A stretch of DNA of 64,000 bases from positions 372,001 to 436,000 of the forward strand of contig NZ_JAHVHV010000003.1 of the NCBI RefSeq assembly GCF_019802085.1, in the 5' to 3' direction. This stretch comes from Ferrimonas balearica (lineage in GTDB: Bacteria; Pseudomonadota; Gammaproteobacteria; Enterobacterales; Shewanellaceae). Below the pieces are notes generated by a model that was not told the DNA's origin, made no database searches, and was given only the letters and a program-made list of their open reading frames with translations. Positions 54,171-61,668 of the stretch are shown piece by piece (the first letter of the stretch is position 1; the number at the start of each line of letters is the position of its first letter). Both the position numbers and the translations under genes were made by a program.

Positions 54171-55496
54171 ATGGGCCTGGCCACCCCCCGCAGCAGTTCG
54201 GTCTGGCGCCTGACCCTGGGGCTGGCGGCCCTGACCGCCGCCATGCTGCTGGTCACCATGATCCTGCTCTACCAGATGCTGCTGGGGGCCCAGCAGCGCC
54301 AGATCGATCGCCAGCTCAACGCCGAGGCCTTCCAGCTGGTGGAGCTGTCGGAGCAGCTGGATGAGGACAACTTTGCCGCCCAGGTGGCGGTGCTGGCCCA
54401 GGAGAGCTCGGTGCTGATTGCCTGGCAGGGCCCCGAGGGGATGGTGGGCTCCTTCAGCCTGCTGCCCAACACAGTACCGCTCCTGCCTCGCACCGCCCCT
54501 ATGCCGGTGCTGGATCCGCGGCGCAATACCCTGGTGCGCTTCACCGCCGGTTACGCCGAGACCCGCTACGGCAAGGTGATGCTGGCGGCCTCCACCCAAC
54601 AGCTCAACCGCTTGATGGAGCAGTTTGTCCGCACCGCCGCGGTGGCCCTGGGGGCCACCCTGCTGCTGACCCTGGCCCTGGGTTACCTCTTTGCCCGCAG
54701 CCAGCTCAAGCGACTGCACCGGTTCAACCGGCTGGCGGAGGCGGTGGAGCAGGGCCAGCTCGACGCCCGCCTGCCCAACAAGCGCCCCGGCGACGAGTTC
54801 GATCAGTTGGCCCGCCACTTCAACCGGGTGCTGGACAACCTCACCGCCAGCCTCGACACCGTGCAGGGGATCAGCGACAACATCGCCCACGACCTGCGCA
54901 CCCCCATGACCCGGCTGCGCCTGGGGCTGGAGCGGCGACTGGCGGCGGACCCCAGCCTTGGCCAGGAGCTGGAGCAACTGGACACCATACTGGCGACCTT
55001 CGACGCCATGCTGAGCCTGACCCGGTTGGAGAAGGGGCAGCGCACCCTGGAGCACCGTCCGGTGCCCGCCGTAACCCTGGTGGCGGACGTGGTGGAGATG
55101 ATGCAGCCGGCGGCGGAGCTCAACGGCCAGTCTCTGGTGGTGGCGCCGCCGGTCTCCGGGGAACTGGTGGGGGATCGCAACCTGCTGTTCCAGGCCCTGT
55201 TCAATCTGGTGGACAACGCCATCAAGTACGCCGGGGCCGGCGCCACCATCCGGATCAGCGCCGACGCCCAGGGCCTCACCGTGGCCGACAACGGCCCCGG
55301 GGTCAGTGCCGATGAGCGGGAGAAGCTGACCCAGCGACTCTACCGGGGGGACAGCAGCCGAACCCAGCCGGGACTGGGGTTGGGGCTGGCCATGGTCAAG
55401 GCGATCGGCCACGCCCACGGCGGCACCCTGCGCTTGGAGGACGCCGGGCCGGGATTGACGATCACCCTGAGGTTGCCACCGACAGCCACACCCTGA
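54171..55496 (+). CDS. Sensor histidine kinase
   Basis: A 441-residue HisKA-type kinase. Two membrane helices (about residues 15-37 and 155-175) flank a periplasmic domain of about 115 residues. A HAMP domain runs to about residue 225. His240 in ISDNIAHDLRTPMTRL is the phosphorylation site. The ATPase has NLVDNAIKYA (N box), DNGPGV (G1) and GLGLGLAMV (G2). The periplasmic sensor has no recognisable ligand pocket; the adjacent PepSY protein may be its partner. Confidence 0.94.
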   Translation: MGLATPRSSSVWRLTLGLAALTAAMLLVTMILLYQMLLGAQQRQIDRQLNAEAFQLVELSEQLDEDNFAAQVAVLAQESSVLIAWQGPEGMVGSFSLLPNTVPLLPRTAPMPVLDPRRNTLVRFTAGYAETRYGKVMLAASTQQLNRLMEQFVRTAAVALGATLLLTLALGYLFARSQLKRLHRFNRLAEAVEQGQLDARLPNKRPGDEFDQLARHFNRVLDNLTASLDTVQGISDNIAHDLRTPMTRLRLGLERRLAADPSLGQELEQLDTILATFDAMLSLTRLEKGQRTLEHRPVPAVTLVADVVEMMQPAAELNGQSLVVAPPVSGELVGDRNLLFQALFNLVDNAIKYAGAGATIRISADAQGLTVADNGPGVSADEREKLTQRLYRGDSSRTQPGLGLGLAMVKAIGHAHGGTLRLEDAGPGLTITLRLPPTATP

Positions 55497-55538
55497 GCAT
55501 CAGCCGCTATAATGGCCGCCCGCCCCGAAGGAGCCCCC

Positions 55539-56228
55539 ATGGCCAAGATCCTGCATAGCCACCCCGATTTCCTGCTGGTCGACAAACCCGCCGGGGTGCA
55601 TTTCCACAGCCAGACCGGCAGCGCCGGCCTGGTGGCCCAGCTGGCCGAAGAAACCGGTGAAGCCCTCTACCCGGTGCACCGGCTCGACACCCCCACTTCC
55701 GGTTTGCTGTTGCTGGCCCGCTCCCCCGCCGCCGCCGCGGCACTGACCGAGCGCTTTACCGAGCACAAGGTGGAGAAGCGCTACCTGGCGCTGTCGGCCC
55801 ATAAGCCGAAGAAGAAGCAGGGTACGGTGAAGGGGGGCATGGCCAAGGCCCGACGGGGGGCCTGGAAGCTGGTGCCGGGGCAGACCCAGTTTGCGGTCAC
55901 CCAGTTTGTCAGCCACAGCCTGCGGCCCGGGGTGCGCGCCTTTTTGCTGCGCCCCCGCTCCGGCCGCACCCACCAGATCCGGGTGGCGCTGAAGAGCCTG
56001 GGGGCACCGATCCTGGGGGACGGTCTGTACGGCGGGGCCGAGGCGGATCGCACCTACCTGCACGCCCTGGGCCTGGCCTTCGAGTGGCAGGGCGAACGGC
56101 TCAGCTTCTGGTGTCCGCCCACCCAGGGGGCGCTGTGGGGCGATGAGCTGTCGCCGCTGCTGGAACAGTGGCAGCAATCGCCGCCGAGCTGGCCCGGCGA
56201 AGGCGAGCCAAAGGCCTCTATACTCTAA
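55539..56228 (+). CDS. RluA-family pseudouridine synthase
   Basis: A 229-residue RNA pseudouridine synthase. Catalytic Asp50 lies in VHRLDTPTSGLLLLA; the motifs FLLVDKPAGVHFH and RSGRTHQIRVALKSLGAPILGDGLYG follow. It is shorter than RluA/C/D and lacks an S4 domain, and fits the TIGR01621-type subgroup. The RNA target is unknown. AAGGAG precedes the ATG at 55539. Confidence 0.88.
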   Translation: MAKILHSHPDFLLVDKPAGVHFHSQTGSAGLVAQLAEETGEALYPVHRLDTPTSGLLLLARSPAAAAALTERFTEHKVEKRYLALSAHKPKKKQGTVKGGMAKARRGAWKLVPGQTQFAVTQFVSHSLRPGVRAFLLRPRSGRTHQIRVALKSLGAPILGDGLYGGAEADRTYLHALGLAFEWQGERLSFWCPPTQGALWGDELSPLLEQWQQSPPSWPGEGEPKASIL

Positions 56229-56254
56229 GCAAAACAGGGCTAACGAGGCGCGCC

Positions 56255-56419
56255 ATGGACACCAACAAACTGATTCTGGTGATCATCGCCATCCTGCTGC
56301 CGCCGGTTGCGGTGTTTCTGCACAAGGGGATGGGGCAGGACCTGGTGATCAACATCCTGCTGTGCCTGTTCTTCTGGGTGCCGGGGATCCTGCACGCCAT
56401 CTGGGTGATCACCAAGTAG
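56255..56419 (+). CDS. YqaE/Pmp3-type small membrane protein
   Basis: A 54-residue proteolipid of the Pmp3/YqaE (UPF0057) family with two membrane helices and the motif ILLPPVAVFLHKGMG followed by NILLCLFFWVPGILHAIW. In yeast and plants such peptides protect membrane potential under salt stress; in bacteria the role is unproven. A weak ribosome-binding site (ACGAGG) precedes it. Confidence 0.9.
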   Translation: MDTNKLILVIIAILLPPVAVFLHKGMGQDLVINILLCLFFWVPGILHAIWVITK

Positions 56420-56423
56420 GCAC

Positions 56424-56454
56424 AAAAAAGCCAGCCGCTTGGCTGGCCGGTTTT
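56424..56454. terminator. Bidirectional terminator between YqaE and moeB genes
   Basis: GCCAGCC/GGCTGGC stem with a GCTT loop, flanked by six A and, after CGG, four T. Confidence 0.88.
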
Positions 56455-56457
56455 ACC

Positions 56458-57207
56458 TTAACCGCAGACCGGGCAATCCGGCCGCTTGGGCAGGGTCATC
56501 TCGCGAAACTCCATGGTCATGGCGTCGATCATCAGGATCCGCCCCGACAGGGTCCTCCCCATGCCGCTGAGCTGCTTCACCGCCTCGGTGGCCTGCAGAC
56601 AGCCCACCATGCCCACCACCGGCGCCAGGATCCCACTCTCCACGCAGGAGAGCTGCTGCTCACCGAACAGGCTGGCAAAGCACTGGTAGCAAGGCTTGTC
56701 CGCCCCGTAGTCGAACACCGTCACCAACCCCTCCATGCGGATCGCCGCGGCGGAGATCAGCGGCACCTTGGACTCGAAGCAGAAGCGGTTGAGCTGGTTG
56801 CGGGTCTCCAGGTTGTCGGTGCAGTCGAGCACGATGTCGTGGTCCGCCACCGCCACCGCCAGTTCCGGCTCGTCCAGCAGCCGGTCCACGGTGTGCAGGG
56901 TGACGTGGGGGTTGAGGCCCGCCAGCTCTTCGGCGGCGGACAGCGCCTTGTTGAGGCCGATGCGGCTGTCCCGGTGCAGCACCTGACGCTGCAGGTTGGA
57001 CAGCTCCACGTGGTCGAAATCCACCAAGGTCAGACTGCCCACCCCGGCGGTTACCAGGTACTGGGCGGCGGCGCAGCCCAGGCCCCCGGCGCCCAGCACC
57101 AGCACCTTGGCCTGCTTGAGCGCCTCCTGGCCGTCCATGTCGAACGCCCGGATCACGATCTGGCGGTTGTAGCGCAGCAGTTCCTCGTCGGACAGGATCT
57201 CCTCCAT
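56458..57207 (-). CDS. moeB: Molybdopterin-synthase adenylyltransferase MoeB
   Basis: A 249-residue ThiF/HesA/MoeB family E1-like enzyme that adenylates the MoaD C-terminus for thiocarboxylation. ATP-binding GAGGLGCAAAQYL, the Arg-finger region NLQRQVLHR and VLDCTDNLETRNQLN are visible. Zinc-binding cysteines lie in CYQC and the terminal CPVCG. The start overlaps the moeA stop (TGATG). It completes the Moco set with moaABCDE in this window. Confidence 0.95.
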   Translation of the reverse strand: MEEILSDEELLRYNRQIVIRAFDMDGQEALKQAKVLVLGAGGLGCAAAQYLVTAGVGSLTLVDFDHVELSNLQRQVLHRDSRIGLNKALSAAEELAGLNPHVTLHTVDRLLDEPELAVAVADHDIVLDCTDNLETRNQLNRFCFESKVPLISAAAIRMEGLVTVFDYGADKPCYQCFASLFGEQQLSCVESGILAPVVGMVGCLQATEAVKQLSGMGRTLSGRILMIDAMTMEFREMTLPKRPDCPVCG

Positions 57208-58454
57208 CACACCCCTCCCAACACGGCGTTAAAGGGCTCCACGGTCACCCAGCTGCCCGCCGGGGTGTCGCCGCTCTCCTTGGGCAGGATGATGAAGCAG
57301 TTGGCGCGGCTCATGGAGGTGGTCATGTCGGAGCCCTGGGCGCCGGTGGAGGTCACTAGCAGGTTGCCCTCGTCGTCCCGGGTCAGCACTCCGCGCTGGT
57401 ATTCCTGACGCCCGGGCCCCTTGCGCAGGCTGTCCTGCAGCCGCGCCTGCAGCAGCAGCGGCGCCCGCTCGGCCTCGCCGGACAGGTGGGCCAGCAGCGG
57501 TTGCACCAGCTGGTAGCAGGTCACCATGGAGGAGACCGGGTTGCCCGGCAGGCCGCAGAACCAGGAGCCCGGCAGTCGGCCAAAGGCAAAGGGCTTGCCC
57601 GGCTTGATCGCCAGTTTCCAGAAGCTGATCTGACCCAGCTCGTCCAGCACCACCTTGATGAAATCCGCTTCGCCGACGGAGACGCCGCCGGAGGTCACCA
57701 CCACGTCGGCCTCGGCGTCGGCCCGACGGAAGGCGGCCCGCACCTGCTCGAGATCGTCGGGGATCACCCCAAGATCCAGCACCTCGCAATGCATCGCCTG
57801 CAGCATGGTGCGCAGGGCGTGGCGGTTGGAATCGTAGATCTCCCCCGCCGCCAGAGGAGTGCCTGGGGCCTTGAGCTCGTCCCCGGTGGAAAACAGCGCC
57901 ACCTTGAGGCGGCGACGCACGGGCACCTCGGCCACCCCGACGGTGGCCAGCACGCCGATCTCCGCCGAGCCGATGCGGGTGCCCGCCGCCAGCACCTGGG
58001 TGCCGGCGGTCAGCTCGCTGCCCTGTTCCCGGACAAACTGGCCCGGACGCACGTCACGTAAAAAACGCACCCGGTCGCCCTCGGCCTCGGTCTGCTCCTG
58101 CATCACGATGCTGTCCAGCCCTTCGGGCAGGGTGGCGCCGGTCATGATGCGCACGCACTGACCGGGACCGCACTGACCCTCGAAGGGCGCGCCGGCAAAG
58201 GCCTTGCCCGCCACCTGGAGGGTGGTGCCCTCGGCCACTTCATCGGCCCGCACCGCGTAGCCGTCCATCGCCGAGTTGGCGAAGGGCGGTAGATCGATGG
58301 CCGCGGCGATGGACTGGGCCAGCACCCGGCCGACACTCTGCTCCAGCGGCACCCGCTCCTCGTCGTCGATGGGGGCCACCTGGGCGCGCATGCGGGCCAG
58401 GGCATCGGCGGGCAGCATCAGGCCCGGTTGACTGCAGCAGTCGTGGTTGACCAT
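57207..58454 (-). CDS. moeA: Molybdopterin molybdotransferase MoeA
   Basis: A 415-residue enzyme that inserts molybdate into adenylated molybdopterin. Motifs DLPPFANSAMDGYAVRADE, RIMTGATLPEGLDSIVMQE, LFSTGDEL, VVTSGGVSVGEADFIKVVL and GLPGNPVSSMVTCYQLV are complete. I chose the ATG at 58454 because upstream in-frame codons are Arg-rich and lack a family match. It is expressed with moeB from the minus strand and is divergent from yhhQ. Confidence 0.96.
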   Translation of the reverse strand: MVNHDCCSQPGLMLPADALARMRAQVAPIDDEERVPLEQSVGRVLAQSIAAAIDLPPFANSAMDGYAVRADEVAEGTTLQVAGKAFAGAPFEGQCGPGQCVRIMTGATLPEGLDSIVMQEQTEAEGDRVRFLRDVRPGQFVREQGSELTAGTQVLAAGTRIGSAEIGVLATVGVAEVPVRRRLKVALFSTGDELKAPGTPLAAGEIYDSNRHALRTMLQAMHCEVLDLGVIPDDLEQVRAAFRRADAEADVVVTSGGVSVGEADFIKVVLDELGQISFWKLAIKPGKPFAFGRLPGSWFCGLPGNPVSSMVTCYQLVQPLLAHLSGEAERAPLLLQARLQDSLRKGPGRQEYQRGVLTRDDEGNLLVTSTGAQGSDMTTSMSRANCFIILPKESGDTPAGSWVTVEPFNAVLGGV

Positions 58455-58535
58455 AGGGAGTTCCGGTTGTGGCGATGAATGGCGTCCATTATGCCACCAC
58501 CGTCCCCCCTTGCCCCTACTTCGATCAACAAAGCC

Positions 58536-58563
58536 TTGCATTGGATCGCTTCCTGCCTATAAT
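58536..58563 (+). promoter_or_regulatory. yhhQ promoter
   Basis: TTGCAT (58536-58541), a 16-base spacer, and a perfect TATAAT (58558-58563). Transcription would begin near 58570 and run about 95 bases before the yhhQ start. Confidence 0.75.
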
Positions 58564-58623
58564 TTCGCCCTTCGCCGCGCCGGCAGCGGGTTCAACTCGC
58601 CCCGGCCCGGGCTGATTATTGCC

Positions 58624-58658
58624 GTTCGGGTTCCCTCACCCCGCTAACCAAAAAGGTG
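58624..58658 (+). promoter_or_regulatory. PreQ1-I riboswitch before yhhQ
   Basis: The segment just before the yhhQ start reads CGGG-TTCCCTCAC-CCCG followed by CTAACCAAAAAGGTG. It has the GGTTC...ACCC stem-loop (58627-58643) and the A-rich tail that overlaps the ribosome-binding site AAAGG (58652-58656), the layout of class I preQ1 riboswitches. Pseudoknot pairing of loop CC with the GG of the ribosome-binding site would shut off translation when preQ1 is bound. The downstream gene is a queuosine precursor transporter, a known target of this class. Confidence 0.78.
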
Positions 58659-58664
58659 ACATTG

Positions 58665-59327
58665 ATGCTTTCCTTGACCGACGCGCAGATGAAGCGCGCC
58701 CTGGCCGTGCTGGTCAGTTTTCACATCTTCATCATCGCTTCCAGTAACTTTCTGGTGCAGCTGCCGTTCCAACTGTTTGGCTACCACACCACCTGGGGCG
58801 CCTTCTCCTTCCCCTTCGTCTACCTGGCCACGGATCTGACCGTCCGGATCTTCGGTGCCGGGGCGGCCCGGCGGATCATCTTCGGCGCCATGTTGCCGGC
58901 TTTGGTGATCTCCTACCTGGTCTCCGTGGTGTGGCAGAACGGTCAGTTCGTCGGCCTGGCCGGCCTGGGGGAGTTCAACGCTTTCGTGGCCCGCATCGCC
59001 CTGGCCAGCTTCACCGCTTACCTGTTCGGCCAGTTGATGGACATCAAGGTGTTCGCCAAGCTGCGTCAGTATGCTGCCTGGTGGGTGGCCCCGGCCGCCT
59101 CCACGGTGATCGGCAACTTCGTCGACACCGCGGTGTTCTTTTCCGTCGCCTTCTACGCCAGCGCCGATCCCTTTATGGCTGAGCACTGGGTGGAGATCGC
59201 CACCGTCGACTACGTCTTCAAACTGGCCATCAGCCTGATGCTGTTTTTGCCGGCCTACGGCGTGCTTTTGAAGGTGCTGACCGATAAACTCCTGGCCTCT
59301 GATTCCCAACGACAGCCTTTAGCCTGA
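58665..59327 (+). CDS. yhhQ: Queuosine precursor transporter YhhQ
   Basis: A 220-residue inner-membrane protein of the YhhQ (COG1738, VUT family) transporters that import preQ0/preQ1 for tRNA queuosine. About six helices and the family sequence FPFVYLATDLTVRIFG and TVIGNFVDTAVFFSVAFY are present. The ATG at 58665 follows the AAAGG ribosome-binding site controlled by the riboswitch. The next gene overlaps the stop by one base. Confidence 0.92.
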   Translation: MLSLTDAQMKRALAVLVSFHIFIIASSNFLVQLPFQLFGYHTTWGAFSFPFVYLATDLTVRIFGAGAARRIIFGAMLPALVISYLVSVVWQNGQFVGLAGLGEFNAFVARIALASFTAYLFGQLMDIKVFAKLRQYAAWWVAPAASTVIGNFVDTAVFFSVAFYASADPFMAEHWVEIATVDYVFKLAISLMLFLPAYGVLLKVLTDKLLASDSQRQPLA

Positions 59328-59980
59328 TGACCACAGCCTCTCCTTTCGATGCCACCTGGCAGCAACGCTGCCGAGATTGGGCGGCCGCCGCCGGCAGTGA
59401 CGGCGCCCACGATCTGGCCCACATCCAGCGGGTGGTGGCCACCGCCGCCCAGCTGGGCCGTGAGGAGGGGGCCAACCTGGCGGTGATCCTGCCCGCCGCC
59501 TGGCTGCACGACGCCGTGTTGGTGGACAAGCGGGATCCCCGCCGCAGCCAGGCCTCCCAGTTGAGTGCCGACAAGGCAGTGGCCCTGCTGGAGGAGGCGG
59601 GCTACCCGGCTGAGCATCTGAGCGCCATCCACCACGCCATCATGGCCCACAGCTGGTCCGCCGGCATCGCCCCCGAGACCCTGGAGGCCCGCATCGTTCA
59701 GGATGCGGATCGCCTCGACGCCCTGGGGGCCATCGGCCTTTCTCGCTGCCTGATGCTGGGAGGCCAGTGGGGCCGGACGCTCTATGACCCGGCCGATCCC
59801 TTCGGTGAGCGACGGGAGTGGGACGACAACCGTTTCAACCTCGACCACCTGTACATCAAGCTGCGTCACCTGCCGGAGCAGCTGAACACCGACGCCGGGC
59901 GGGCCGAAGGCGCCCGGCGCTGGGCCTGGATGCAGGGCTATCTCGACCAACTGGCCCACGAACTCGGAGCCGACGCATGA
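59327..59980 (+). CDS. HD-domain phosphohydrolase (YedJ-like)
   Basis: A 217-residue HD hydrolase. The metal ligands lie in HDLAHIQRV, WLHDAV and QDADRLDALGAIG. It resembles YedJ/YpgQ-type proteins, which may act on nucleotides. The ATG overlaps the yhhQ stop (TGATG), so expression is coupled to the queuosine transporter; whether that link is functional is unknown. The stop overlaps the GNAT start as ATGA. Confidence 0.88.
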   Translation: MTTASPFDATWQQRCRDWAAAAGSDGAHDLAHIQRVVATAAQLGREEGANLAVILPAAWLHDAVLVDKRDPRRSQASQLSADKAVALLEEAGYPAEHLSAIHHAIMAHSWSAGIAPETLEARIVQDADRLDALGAIGLSRCLMLGGQWGRTLYDPADPFGERREWDDNRFNLDHLYIKLRHLPEQLNTDAGRAEGARRWAWMQGYLDQLAHELGADA

Positions 59981-60432
59981 TCCAACAACGCATTCGACCG
60001 GGCACCATCGACGAGGTGGTGGCCATCAGCCAACAGATCCCGGAATTCAATCAGCCTTACGGGGCCGAGGAGTACCAGCGCCGACTGGCGTCGGTGCCCC
60101 ACCTGATCCAGATCGCCGAAGTGGAGGGAGAGGCCGCCGGGTTCAAGGTGGGCTACCAGCTGGAAGAGGGGGTGTTCTACTCCTGGATGGGGGGGATCCT
60201 GCCGGACTTTCGCGCCCTGGGCCTGGCCCGGGAGATGCTGCTGGCCCAGGAGGCCTGGGCCAACGACCAGGGTTACGACCGGCTCAAGGTGAAAAGCCGC
60301 AACCGCTACGCCACCATGGTGGCCATGCTGCTGCGCCACGGCTACGGCATCGAAGCGTTCGAGGCCAAGGGTGACACCCTGGCGGATCACCGCATCCACC
60401 TCACCAAGGCATTAAAAAACGGCAACGAATAA
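59977..60432 (+). CDS. GNAT-family acetyltransferase
   Basis: A 151-residue GNAT protein. The acetyl-CoA-binding motif A region is ILPDFRALGLAREMLLAQEAWANDQGYDRLKVKSRNRYATMVAML, in which the usual R/QxxGxG/A is replaced by RALGLA. The substrate is unknown. It is the third gene of the yhhQ-HD-GNAT operon. Confidence 0.82.
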   Translation: MIQQRIRPGTIDEVVAISQQIPEFNQPYGAEEYQRRLASVPHLIQIAEVEGEAAGFKVGYQLEEGVFYSWMGGILPDFRALGLAREMLLAQEAWANDQGYDRLKVKSRNRYATMVAMLLRHGYGIEAFEAKGDTLADHRIHLTKALKNGNE

Positions 60433-60447
60433 CTTGCAAAGGCAAAT

Positions 60448-60466
60448 GATATTGATTATCGTTTAC
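60448..60466 (+). promoter_or_regulatory. Fur-box-like operator
   Basis: GATATTGATTATCGTTTAC matches the 19-bp Fur consensus orientation GATAATGATTATCATTATC at 15 of 19 positions. It overlaps a predicted promoter (TTGCAA 60434-60439, 17-base spacer, TATCGT 60457-60462). Confidence 0.68.
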
Positions 60467-60467
60467 C

Positions 60468-60557
60468 TGCGTTCCAATCCGGTGAGACGCTCACACTCAC
60501 CCAACGCACATTGCTCACACGTTTACAGGCCAGCGCTCACACTGGCCTGTTTTTTTT
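60468..60557 (+). ncRNA. ryhB: RyhB-like iron-responsive small RNA with three seed copies
   Basis: A transcript of about 90 nt is predicted from the Fur-box promoter to a strong terminator. It contains ACATTGCTCACA at 60508-60519, identical to 12 bases of the pairing core of Escherichia coli RyhB as I know it. Its most striking property is three copies of the octamer GCTCACAC (60489-60496, 60513-60520, 60535-60542), the last in the loop of the terminator. The terminator stem CAGGCCAG/CTGGCCTG (60526-60533/60542-60549) is followed by eight T residues, as needed for Hfq binding. By analogy it should pair with mRNAs for iron-using proteins when Fur is inactive. The 5' end is inferred from the promoter. 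Confidence 0.7.
60526..60557 (+). terminator. Terminator of the RyhB-like RNA
   Basis: An 8-bp stem CAGGCCAG/CTGGCCTG with an 8-base loop CGCTCACA, then eight T residues. Confidence 0.92.
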
Positions 60558-60559
60558 GC

Positions 60560-61219
60560 CTAGCGCTCGCACATCGCCAGCACCTCGGCCACCAGCTTCT
60601 CGATCCCCTCCGCCGCCTCGGCGATGTTGCCCGCCAGCATGTAGGCAGGGGTGGACACCACCTTGTGGCTGGGATCCACCACCACCTCCTGCACCGGGCA
60701 GCTCTGGTGATCGCCCCCCATCAGGTTGAAGGCCGCGGCGGTGTCGACGTCGGTGCCGATGGTGCCCCGCACCCCCTCACCAAAGATCCGCGGCATCATG
60801 ATGGGGGCGATGCAGACGTAACCGCTGGGCTTGCCGGCCTGGATAAAGCTTCGACAGGCCTGGCTGACGTCCTCCGCCACCTGGCATTCGGCCCCCGTCA
60901 CGGCGAAATCACAGAGGTTCTTGGCCGCCCCGAACCCGCCGGGCAGGATCACCGCGGCGTGCGCTTCGGCGGACAGCGCGGACAGAGGCTGGATCTCGCC
61001 CCGGGCGATGCGGGCCGCCTCCACCAGGATGTTGCGCCGCTCCCCCTCCGCCACCTCGCCGGTGAGGTGGTTGACCACGTGCAGCTGATCCCGGTCCGGG
61101 GCGTAACAGCGGTAGGGCACGCCGGCCCGGGACAGGGCCAACAGGGTTAACACCGCTTCATGGATCTCACTGCCGTCAAAAACACCGGCACCACTGAGGA
61201 TCACCGCGATCGGTTTCAT
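60560..61219 (-). CDS. elbB: ElbB-type glyoxalase / isoprenoid biosynthesis protein
   Basis: A 219-residue DJ-1/PfpI-superfamily protein of the ElbB (YhbL) type. MKPIAVILSGAGVFDGSEIHEAVLTLLAL is the diagnostic start, and VILPGGFGAAKNLCDFA and GKPSGYVCIAPIMMP carry the conserved Cys nucleophile. It was associated with isoprenoid synthesis and later with glyoxalase III activity. The stop codon lies 3 bases from the end of the RyhB-like RNA terminator. Confidence 0.92.
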   Translation of the reverse strand: MKPIAVILSGAGVFDGSEIHEAVLTLLALSRAGVPYRCYAPDRDQLHVVNHLTGEVAEGERRNILVEAARIARGEIQPLSALSAEAHAAVILPGGFGAAKNLCDFAVTGAECQVAEDVSQACRSFIQAGKPSGYVCIAPIMMPRIFGEGVRGTIGTDVDTAAAFNLMGGDHQSCPVQEVVVDPSHKVVSTPAYMLAGNIAEAAEGIEKLVAEVLAMCER

Positions 61220-61668
61220 GGCAAGTCTCCTTTTTATTCCAATGAGTTGCTCAACTGACTTTGCGATATGTCAAAGCGTTTTAACATTTTTTTCATGTCG
61301 GGGTAGACCCGGTTAAATAATATGCTAAGTTATCTTTCGACTTCAGGAAGGAGCCTGTTGTTTTTCCCAACCTTCCCTGCCCGATATCACTCCACTGGCA
61401 TTGTCAATATCCACATTGCCGTGATCGGACAAAACGCGCTGTAAAGTCACTTACGGACCCTCTGGATCCCGCAGCACAAGGGCGTTTGCTGTAAAAGCAA
61501 GGATCCGGATCACGGATCCGCCCAAGTTGTCCACAAAGCCTGTACACAAAGTTATCCACAGCTTAGTTGCTGCGGTTTGGGCTGCCTGTCAGCCAGGGTG
61601 AACACTGGCGTCAACCCCGCGGAACGTGGCATCCTAAGCCCCTTCAATTCACTGATGAAACGGCCCCT
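61220..61668. promoter_or_regulatory. elbB-polA spacer with DnaA-box-like elements
   Basis: A 449-bp gene-free stretch. Before polA lie a perfect DnaA box TTATCCACA (61552-61560), a one-mismatch box TTGTCCACA (61527-61535) and a weaker TGTACACAA (61541-61549) in the same orientation. Just upstream an inverted repeat, GGATCCG/CGGATCC (61501-61507/61513-61519), carries three GATC sites in 17 bases. The elbB-proximal half is AT-rich and has a GGAAGG/CCTTCC dyad (61346-61351/61371-61376). I see no coding sequence. Confidence 0.5.

Noticed and set aside
61501-61560. Possible chromosome origin at the DnaA boxes
   Set aside because: Only two good boxes and no AT-rich unwinding repeats or typical origin genes (mnmG, dnaA, parAB) are present. 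A regulatory or titration site is more likely.
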